The notes under the pieces were generated by a model. The model made no database searches. It saw only the letters and a list, made by a program, of their open reading frames with translations, and was not told where the DNA came from. Positions 1 to 5,069 of a DNA stretch of 6,001 nucleotides are shown here, piece after piece (position 1 is the first letter of the stretch; every line of letters begins with the position of its first letter). This DNA is from Thermocrinis sp. (GTDB lineage Bacteria; Aquificota; Aquificia; Aquificales; Aquificaceae). The translations under genes were made by a program, and so were the position numbers. The DNA lies in NCBI GenBank assembly GCA_022759285.1, contig JAEMPM010000126.1, positions 1-6,001 of the forward strand. Direction: 5' to 3'.

Positions 1-2
1 AA

Positions 3-86
3 GCGGGTGTGGCGGAATTGGCAGACGCGCGGGACTTAGGATCCCGTGGGCTTATGCCCGTGAGGGTTCAACTCCCTCCACCCGCA
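3..86 (+). tRNA. tRNA-Leu, anticodon UAG
   Basis: A complete class II (long variable arm) tRNA can be folded by eye. The acceptor stem pairs 3-9 (GCGGGTG) with 79-85 (CACCCGC), and the discriminator base is A86. The D-arm carries the AATTGG loop typical of tRNA-Leu. The anticodon stem is 30-34/42-46 with loop CTTAGGA, so the anticodon is TAG at 37-39, reading CUA and probably other CUN leucine codons. The variable arm has a GGGC/GCCC stem (48-51/56-59). The T-stem is 62-66/74-78 with loop TTCAACT. The 3' CCA is not encoded (A86 is followed by TAA), so it must be added after transcription. The gene starts 2 nt into the window, so its promoter is not visible. It lies only 20 nt upstream of the tig start codon. 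Confidence 0.97.
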
Positions 87-93
87 TAAAATC

Positions 94-102
94 TAAGGAG
101 GT
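94..102 (+). promoter_or_regulatory. Shine-Dalgarno sequence of tig
   Basis: TAAGGAGGT is a near-perfect complement to the 3' end of 16S rRNA and ends 4 nt before the ATG at 107. It begins only 7 nt after the last base of tRNA-Leu. That leaves no room for a separate promoter or terminator between the tRNA and tig. Confidence 0.9.
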
Positions 103-106
103 TTCT

Positions 107-1411
107 ATGAAGATCAGCCTTGAGGACAGAGAAGGGCTATTTAAAAGCTTATTGGTGGAAGTCCAAGGAGATATCGTAAAGAAAAACTTGGAGAACATAT
201 ACCAAGAGTTGGTGCAGAACGTAGAGATTGAAGGTTTCAGAAGAGGAAAGGCTCCTCTTTGGCTCATAAAGGCGAGGTACAAGGACTACATAAGGGAGGA
301 AGTTGGTAAAAGGGTTGCGGACGCCACTTTATCAAAAGCCATAGAAGAGAGCGGTCTAAAACCTGCTGCGGACATATACCTTGAAGAGGTTCAGGTCGAA
401 GAAAGTGAAGAAAAGGTAGCCTACCGTGTGGTCTTTGAGGTACCCCCAAGCTTTGAACTAAAGCTCCAAGAGATAGAAAACCTGCGTGTGGAGATCCCAA
501 AGGTTGAGTTCAAGGAAGAGATGGTCCAAGAAGAGATAAACAGATTAAGAGAGCAACACGCCCTTTGGGAGCCCGTGGATAGAGAAATAAAAGAAGGTGA
601 TCTAGTGGTAATAGATTACATAGTGGAGGACTTAGAAAGCGGAGAAACATCAGAAGGGGAGACTACCGTAATAGTAGGACAAAGGTTCTTGAGGGAAGAA
701 ATAGATAAAGCACTGGTGGGTAAAAAGGAAGGGGAAGAGGTGGAGATAGAGAGTGTAGATCTTTTTGATACTGAGGGCAAGGTAGTAGGAAAGGCAAAGG
801 TGAAAATCTCTATAAGGACGGTAAAGGAGAAGGTCCTACCGGAGGTGAACGATGACTTTGCAAAGGAGCTGGGGCTAGGAGACACCTGGTCTTCTGCAGA
901 GGAAAAGATCAGACAGATGGTCAAGGAAAACCTTGAAAACTACAGGAAATTCCTCATAGAGGAAGAGGTAGCCAAAAAACTCATTGAACTTCATGAGTTT
1001 GAAATTCCCCAGACCTTACTTAGGAGAGAGCTTAGCTTTTTGGTGGAAAGGAGACTCAGAGAGCTATCTTCTTTGGGTATAGACACACGATACATAAATA
1101 TTCAAGGATTGGCCCAGGAATTTTTGCCACAGGCGATCGCAAACATAAAGCTAAGATATATCCTTGATAAATACGCCCAAACGAAAAACCTGCAGGCAGA
1201 GGAAAAGGACATTGAAGAAGAATACACCAAGCTGGCACAAGCTTATGGCGTTAGCCCAGAGCAAATAAAAGCTGATGTGCAATCAAGAAACTTGGAAGAA
1301 GTAATAAAGGGAGATGTTCTGAGGAGAAAGGCCTTAGAGGATATAATGAGTAAAGTTCAAGTTATTGAAGTTGAAGAGAAGAAGGAGGAAAAGCAGGATG
1401 AAAATACTTGA
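107..1411 (+). CDS. tig: Trigger factor, ribosome-associated chaperone
   Basis: Trigger factor docks at the ribosomal exit tunnel and shelters nascent chains in the cytoplasm. The 434-residue length is normal for the family. The N-terminal domain (about 1-115) contains the ribosome-docking signature GFRRGKAP at 43-50. Residues about 155-240 correspond to the FKBP-like peptidyl-prolyl isomerase domain, starting around REIKEGDLVVIDY. Residues 240-420 are the helical chaperone arms. The tail (421-434) is very acidic and basic (EVEEKKEEKQDENT). The ATG at 107 follows a strong Shine-Dalgarno sequence. The FKBP-like domain is shortened and lacks the aromatic residues that line the isomerase pocket in E. 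coli trigger factor, such as the IPGF segment and the FPEEY flap, so isomerase activity is doubtful. The last 14 bp overlap clpP, and the preceding tRNA is probably co-transcribed. Confidence 0.96.
   Translation: MKISLEDREGLFKSLLVEVQGDIVKKNLENIYQELVQNVEIEGFRRGKAPLWLIKARYKDYIREEVGKRVADATLSKAIEESGLKPAADIYLEEVQVEESEEKVAYRVVFEVPPSFELKLQEIENLRVEIPKVEFKEEMVQEEINRLREQHALWEPVDREIKEGDLVVIDYIVEDLESGETSEGETTVIVGQRFLREEIDKALVGKKEGEEVEIESVDLFDTEGKVVGKAKVKISIRTVKEKVLPEVNDDFAKELGLGDTWSSAEEKIRQMVKENLENYRKFLIEEEVAKKLIELHEFEIPQTLLRRELSFLVERRLRELSSLGIDTRYINIQGLAQEFLPQAIANIKLRYILDKYAQTKNLQAEEKDIEEEYTKLAQAYGVSPEQIKADVQSRNLEEVIKGDVLRRKALEDIMSKVQVIEVEEKKEEKQDENT
1383..1388 (+). promoter_or_regulatory. Shine-Dalgarno of clpP, inside tig, fixing the clpP start
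   Basis: AGGAGG lies 9 nt before the ATG at 1398 and is inside the coding sequence for the charged tail of trigger factor. It supports ATG 1398 over the in-frame TTG at 1365, which has no such sequence in front of it. Confidence 0.85.
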
Positions 1412-1994
1412 TCAGCTGGTGCCCATAGTTATAGAACAGACACCAAGGGGCGAAAGGGCTTATGACATATACTCAAGGTTACTCCAGGATAGAATTGTTT
1501 TGCTTGGCTATCCAATAGACGATCATGTGGCCAATTTGGTCGTTGCTCAACTTCTCTTTCTGGAAGCTCAGGACCCTGATAAGGACATATACATGTACAT
1601 TAACTCTCCCGGTGGTTCCGTCACCGCCGGTATGGCAATCTACGATACAATGCAGTATATAAAGCCTGACGTGGTTACTATATGCATAGGACAGGCAGCA
1701 TCTATGGGTGCGGTTTTACTTGCAGCGGGTGCCAAGGGTAAGAGGTATGCCCTTCCCCATTCTCGCATTATGATCCACCAGCCCTTGGGTGGTATAACCG
1801 GTCAAGCTACTGACATAATAATCCACGCAGAGGAGATAAAGAGGATAAAGAATATGCTGAACGAAATACTCGCCTTCCACACTGGGCAACCCTTAGAAAA
1901 GATTGAGAAGGATGTGGAAAGGGACTACTTTATGTCTGCCTACGAGGCTATGGAGTATGGCATAGTAGATAAGGTGATAACCAAAAGGGCGTAG
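1398..1994 (+). CDS. clpP: ATP-dependent Clp protease proteolytic subunit
   Basis: ClpP is a self-compartmentalised serine protease. Two heptameric rings stack into a barrel that degrades substrates fed in by an AAA+ unfoldase, here presumably ClpX encoded next door. The 198-residue product starting at ATG 1398 has the usual length and begins MKILDQLVPIVIEQT, with no long propeptide. The catalytic triad is visible: Ser102 in GQAASMGAV, His127 in IMIHQPLGG and Asp176 in ERDYFMSA. The oxyanion-hole region SPGGSV is at 70-75. The ATG is preceded by AGGAGG with good spacing. A longer frame from TTG 1365 would add eleven mostly Lys/Arg residues that do not resemble ClpP. The gene overlaps tig by 14 bp, which suggests translational coupling, and clpX follows after 11 nt. 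Confidence 0.97.
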   Translation: MKILDQLVPIVIEQTPRGERAYDIYSRLLQDRIVLLGYPIDDHVANLVVAQLLFLEAQDPDKDIYMYINSPGGSVTAGMAIYDTMQYIKPDVVTICIGQAASMGAVLLAAGAKGKRYALPHSRIMIHQPLGGITGQATDIIIHAEEIKRIKNMLNEILAFHTGQPLEKIEKDVERDYFMSAYEAMEYGIVDKVITKRA

Positions 1995-2005
1995 ATGAAT
2001 TAAAT

Positions 2006-3253
2006 TTGAAAAAGATGAAGAAAAAGACTGCAGGACATAGATGTTCCTTTTGTGGTAGGAGTCAAGAGGAGGTTTTGGTCCTCATTGCTGGTCCCAACGA
2101 CACCTACATCTGCGATAAGTGTGTGTCTGCCTGTGAGGCGTTAATAAGAGAGCAAAAGAGCCAGTTGGCACAGCATCAGATTCAAGAGCTACCAAAGCCT
2201 GATGAAATAAAGGCTATTTTAGACCAGTATGTAATAGGACAGGAAAGAGCCAAAAAAATTCTATCGGTGGCGGTTTATAACCATTACAAGCGGGTCAGAA
2301 TGAAGGAGATGGGTTTTAAGCTGGATGATGTAGAGATAGAAAAGAGCAACATCCTTATGATAGGACCTACGGGTTCTGGAAAAACTTTGCTTGCCAGAAC
2401 TTTGGCAAAAATACTCAACGTGCCTTTTGCCATAGCGGACGCCACCAGCCTAACGGAGGCTGGGTATGTAGGAGAGGATGTGGAGAATGTGCTAACAAGA
2501 CTTCTGCAAAACTGTGGGTATAATGTAGAGCTTGCCCAAAAGGGTATAGTCTACATTGACGAGATAGACAAAATTGCCAAAAAGTCGGGCATAAATCCTT
2601 CCATAACTCGGGATGTGTCCGGAGAGGGTGTTCAGCAAGCCCTCTTAAAGATAGTAGAAGGAACGGTGGCAAACGTGCCCCCACAAGGTGGCAGAAAGCA
2701 CCCTCATCAAGAGTTTATACAAGTGGATACCACTGATATTCTTTTCATCTGTGGTGGTGCTTTTGTGGGCCTTGAGGACATAATAAAGAGAAGGCTCGGA
2801 AAGTCGGTGGTGGGCTTTGAGTCTGCCATAGGCAAATACAACGTTGAGGGCAATGTGCTCACTTACGTGGAGCCTGACGACCTAATACACTTCGGTATGA
2901 TCCCCGAGTTCATAGGCAGGTTCCCCGTAATCGCAGTCCTTGATGAGCTAACGGAGGATGACCTGGTAAGAATTCTTGTGGAACCTAAAAATGCCCTGGT
3001 GAAGCAATACAAAAAGCTCTTTGAGATGGAGGGCGTAGAGCTTGAATTTACCGAAGGTGCTCTGCGGGAAATTGCGAGGGAGGCCATAAAACGCAAGACG
3101 GGTGCCAGAGGACTCAGAGCAATAATGGAAGAGATCATGATAGATGTGATGTTTGAAGTGCCCTCCAAGAAGAACATAAAGAAGGTGATAATAGACGAAG
3201 AGGTGGTAAGTCAGCGGATCAAGCCCAAGTATATCTTTAAGGAAGCGGTATAA
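2006..3253 (+). CDS. clpX: Clp protease ATP-binding subunit ClpX (AAA+ unfoldase)
   Basis: ClpX is a hexameric AAA+ machine that recognises, unfolds and threads proteins into ClpP. The 415-residue product has the full architecture, numbered from the TTG start. The zinc-binding dimerisation domain has Cys13/Cys16 and Cys36/Cys39. The Walker A motif GPTGSGKT is at 120-127. The pore loop GYVG is at 153-156. Walker B, with the acidic pair Asp185-Glu186, is in VYIDEID. The substrate-binding RKH loop is at 230-232. The arginine finger is Arg305 in EFIGRFP, and sensor 2 is TGARGLR (Arg368). The ClpP-docking loop is present as VGF at 269-271, where IGF is the common form. The start is uncertain: TTG 2006 or ATG 2015, in frame and three codons later. 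Neither has a clear Shine-Dalgarno sequence, so coupling to clpP translation is plausible. Confidence 0.96.
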   Translation: MKKMKKKTAGHRCSFCGRSQEEVLVLIAGPNDTYICDKCVSACEALIREQKSQLAQHQIQELPKPDEIKAILDQYVIGQERAKKILSVAVYNHYKRVRMKEMGFKLDDVEIEKSNILMIGPTGSGKTLLARTLAKILNVPFAIADATSLTEAGYVGEDVENVLTRLLQNCGYNVELAQKGIVYIDEIDKIAKKSGINPSITRDVSGEGVQQALLKIVEGTVANVPPQGGRKHPHQEFIQVDTTDILFICGGAFVGLEDIIKRRLGKSVVGFESAIGKYNVEGNVLTYVEPDDLIHFGMIPEFIGRFPVIAVLDELTEDDLVRILVEPKNALVKQYKKLFEMEGVELEFTEGALREIAREAIKRKTGARGLRAIMEEIMIDVMFEVPSKKNIKKVIIDEEVVSQRIKPKYIFKEAV

Positions 3254-3302
3254 AGTAAAAATAGAGAACTCCTAATCTCCACAGCGAATGACCACCGCTT
3301 CC
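3241..3302. repeat. 9-bp inverted repeat spanning the convergent clpX / rlpA-like 3' ends
   Basis: GGAAGCGGT (3241-3249, the last codons of clpX) is perfectly inverted as ACCGCTTCC (3294-3302, near the end of the rlpA-like gene). The loop between them is 44 nt and contains both stop codons. A transcript from either strand could form the stem. It could be a shared mRNA 3'-end structure or a chance match, and no long U-tract follows it on either strand. Confidence 0.4.
3254..3280 (-). terminator. Possible weak intrinsic terminator of the rlpA-like gene
   Basis: Read on the minus strand, GGAGA (3280-3276) can pair with TCTCT (3267-3263), four Watson-Crick pairs and one G-U. The 8-nt loop contains the TAG stop codon. 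The stem is followed by ATTTTTACTTT, a broken U-tract. The short stem and its overlap with the end of the coding sequence make this a weak candidate. Confidence 0.3.
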
Positions 3303-3946
3303 ACCGGTACCTCTCCATCCTCTATCATTCCCAACTTTCTCGCCGCGCCTTCTGAGAGGTCCAGCACCCTGCCCTCCTTGAGGGGTCCCCGATCTATTAC
3401 CTTTACCTCCACCTCCTTGCCGTTTTTTAAGTTCCTTACCCTCAGCAAGGTACCAAGGGGAAGCTCCCTGTGTGCTGCATACATCCCCTCTTTATCAAAG
3501 ATGATTCCGTAAGAACTTTCTCTTCCATGATAAGGATATCCATACCAACTTGCCATACCTCTGATTACGGGAGGGCATACCGTGTTTCCATCCAGCCCGC
3601 ATCTTTCCACCTTCAAGACCGCCCTAAAGGGAGCCTTTCCCAGAAGGGGTTCAAACCTCTCCGGCACGCATACACCGTTGATATCGTCTCTTCTATAAAT
3701 GGCTATGGTTATGCTCTTTCCCGTACTTTGGCTATAAATCCTAACACGACTGCCCGCTTGAACAAGATTGCTGTATGCTCTGTTGCCCGTGCAGTAAAAA
3801 CCCATTGTCTCAATTTTGGATGGACAGTATACCCTAAGAAAACCGGTTGCCCGTTCACTATCCCTTTGAGTGATAGGCTCTCTGTCCTTTACAACTACCG
3901 TACAACCTGACAGAAAAACTACAAAAAGCAGGATCCACATTTCCAA
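3272..3946 (-). CDS. rlpA: RlpA-like lipoprotein with C-terminal double-psi beta-barrel
   Basis: RlpA proteins are envelope lipoproteins, and several are lytic transglycosylases that cleave peptidoglycan strands lacking stem peptides. The 224-residue product has a short hydrophobic start ending in a lipobox, L12-S-G-C15. Residues 130-222 match the RlpA barrel: GMASWYG, AAHRELPLGT with His159, a Val-Ile-Asp-Arg-Gly-Pro segment with Asp185, and DLSEGAARKLGM. The His-Asp spacing of 26 equals that of the catalytic pair described for Pseudomonas RlpA. Residues 35-118 look like a degenerate second copy of the barrel without the catalytic pair. Six cysteines besides the lipobox could form disulfides. 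There is no SPOR domain. The start is TTG 3946 or ATG 3940, with no Shine-Dalgarno sequence, and the signal peptide lacks the usual Lys/Arg. The gene stands alone, convergent with clpX and divergent from the glycosyltransferase. Confidence 0.88.
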   Translation of the reverse strand: MEMWILLFVVFLSGCTVVVKDREPITQRDSERATGFLRVYCPSKIETMGFYCTGNRAYSNLVQAGSRVRIYSQSTGKSITIAIYRRDDINGVCVPERFEPLLGKAPFRAVLKVERCGLDGNTVCPPVIRGMASWYGYPYHGRESSYGIIFDKEGMYAAHRELPLGTLLRVRNLKNGKEVEVKVIDRGPLKEGRVLDLSEGAARKLGMIEDGEVPVEAVVIRCGD

Positions 3947-3961
3947 AATACAATATATTAA
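3947..3961. promoter_or_regulatory. Compact divergent start region with AT-rich palindrome
   Basis: Only 15 bp separate the apparent TTG start of the rlpA-like gene from the GTG start of the glycosyltransferase. The gap contains the palindrome AATATATT (3952-3959). TACAAT at 3949-3954 could be a -10 box for the plus strand, and TAATAT at 3960-3955 one for the minus strand. Each would place transcription initiation at or next to the start codon it serves. No convincing -35 element is visible on either side. The promoter reading is inference. Confidence 0.35.
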
Positions 3962-5065
3962 GTGCTAAGAGTTCTCTCGGTAGTAGATGGCTTTGGCTGG
4001 AGCGGGACAAAGGAGCAGGTTTATCTCCTCGCAAGGGAGCTAAAAAAGCAAGAAGTAGATGTAGAGCTTGCCCTTGCCTACCAAAACAAAGAAATGATAG
4101 AAAAGCTTTCCCCTTATGGTGTAGTCTTTCGGTTTTTTGAAAACCACACCAAATTTAACAGATTGAACTTTGCCAACTACCTAAGGTTATACAGGATCAT
4201 AAAAGAAAACAACTACCATGTGGTTATAGCAAACTCCCCCCATGCTTACGACTATGTTAGACTTGTCTATCCCTTTTTAAAAGATAAGCCAAAGCTTGTG
4301 GTGGTGAAAAGAAGTGCAAGAGTGCCAAACCTTTTATCTTTAAAGCTAAAGTATGCTTACGCAGATGCGGTGGTAGGTGTTTCCAAAGCGGTTGTAAAAA
4401 ACCTTGCATCCGCAGGCTTTCCAGAGCATAAACTTTATGTTATCCCAAGTGCTATAGACCTAGAGAGGTTTTATCCGAACCGGGAAAAGGGCTTAAGCAT
4501 AAGAAGGCAGTTGGGCATTCCCACGGATGCCAAGGTCTTTGTAAATGTTGCCAATTGGAACCCTCCAGTGAAAGGACAAGATATGCTTATCAAAACTTTT
4601 TCCGAGCTAAAGTGTTCTAACTGTTATCTACTTTTGGTGGGTTCGCTCACGGACACGGAGGGAAATAAACTGGCAAAAGCTTACTCGGTGGGGGAAAGGG
4701 TAATAGGCGTAGGTTTTAGAGAAAATCCGGAGGATTATATCAACGCAGGGGATTACTATGTTATGTCCTCTTACCTTGAGGGACTGCCTAATGCACTTTT
4801 GCAAGCCATGGCCTGCGAGAAGGTTGTTATAGCTACAAAGGCTGGCGGAGTGGAGGATTTTTTGAAGGATGGTTTTAACGGCTTTAGTGTGAATGTGGGG
4901 GACTTTAACGCCCTAGGGCAAAAGATGGAAATGGTGCTAAAGCTATCTCCGGAAGAATACCACCAAATAGGCAAAAGGGCAAGGGAAACTGCCATGAACT
5001 TTACCCCCGAAAAAACCTGCCAGGAGTATATAAACCTATTCCAAAAACTCTTGGGAGTAAAATAA
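3962..5065 (+). CDS. Glycosyltransferase, GT4-type (GT-B fold)
   Basis: This enzyme probably transfers a sugar from a nucleotide-sugar donor onto a growing surface or exported glycan at the cytoplasmic face of the membrane. It has 367 residues, normal for GT4. The N-terminal half starts with a beta-strand and glycine-rich loop (LRVLSVVDGFGWSGTKEQ), the acceptor-side Rossmann fold. The linker VIPSAIDLERFYP (160-172) is typical of the family. The donor side has PVKGQD (202-207, Lys204) and the segment EGLPNALLQAMA from 273. In the usual E-x7-E motif the second Glu is replaced by Gln281. The GTG start is firm because an in-frame TAA directly precedes it and the next residues form the first strand. 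No Shine-Dalgarno sequence precedes it. The deacetylase starts 4 nt downstream. Donor and acceptor cannot be predicted. Confidence 0.9.
   Translation: MLRVLSVVDGFGWSGTKEQVYLLARELKKQEVDVELALAYQNKEMIEKLSPYGVVFRFFENHTKFNRLNFANYLRLYRIIKENNYHVVIANSPHAYDYVRLVYPFLKDKPKLVVVKRSARVPNLLSLKLKYAYADAVVGVSKAVVKNLASAGFPEHKLYVIPSAIDLERFYPNREKGLSIRRQLGIPTDAKVFVNVANWNPPVKGQDMLIKTFSELKCSNCYLLLVGSLTDTEGNKLAKAYSVGERVIGVGFRENPEDYINAGDYYVMSSYLEGLPNALLQAMACEKVVIATKAGGVEDFLKDGFNGFSVNVGDFNALGQKMEMVLKLSPEEYHQIGKRARETAMNFTPEKTCQEYINLFQKLLGVK
5053..5057 (+). promoter_or_regulatory. Probable Shine-Dalgarno of the deacetylase gene
   Basis: GGGAG lies in the last codons of the glycosyltransferase, 12 nt before ATG 5070. The spacing is somewhat long but there is no better candidate. 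Re-initiation after the glycosyltransferase stop at 5063-5065 could also contribute. Confidence 0.5.
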
Positions 5066-5069
5066 CCAA

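Noticed and set aside
52..924. Minus-strand open frames across the tRNA and tig (52-282, 264-500, 616-924)
   Set aside because: One runs into the tRNA gene, and all lie opposite the well-supported trigger factor. Their compositions are typical antisense shadows.
1056..1238. Minus-strand open frame opposite the C-terminal part of tig
   Set aside because: It is short, has no recognisable domain, and is fully contained in tig.
1365..1397. A longer clpP beginning at TTG 1365 with eleven extra residues
   Set aside because: The added residues are almost all Lys/Arg and arise from the purine-rich Shine-Dalgarno region. ATG 1398 has AGGAGG at ideal spacing and gives a normal ClpP N-terminus.
2415..3177. 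Minus-strand open frames opposite clpX (2415-2684 and 2863-3177)
   Set aside because: They are fully inside clpX, with low-complexity Leu/Pro/His or Ser-rich translations and no ribosome binding signal noticed.
3254..3271. An intrinsic terminator for clpX on the plus strand
   Set aside because: The only nearby small stem is not followed by a U-tract on the plus strand. The A-rich run here is useful only for minus-strand transcription.
3288..3910. Two plus-strand open frames (3288-3512 and 3470-3910) opposite the RlpA-like gene
   Set aside because: They are Ser/Thr/Pro-rich products of reading the antisense strand, have no family resemblance, and overlap a gene with clear motifs and lipobox.
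3907..3954. CTGACA (3907-3912) as a -35 box paired with TACAAT (3949-3954)
   Set aside because: The 36-nt spacing is far from the 16-18 nt needed, so the two cannot form one sigma-70-type promoter.
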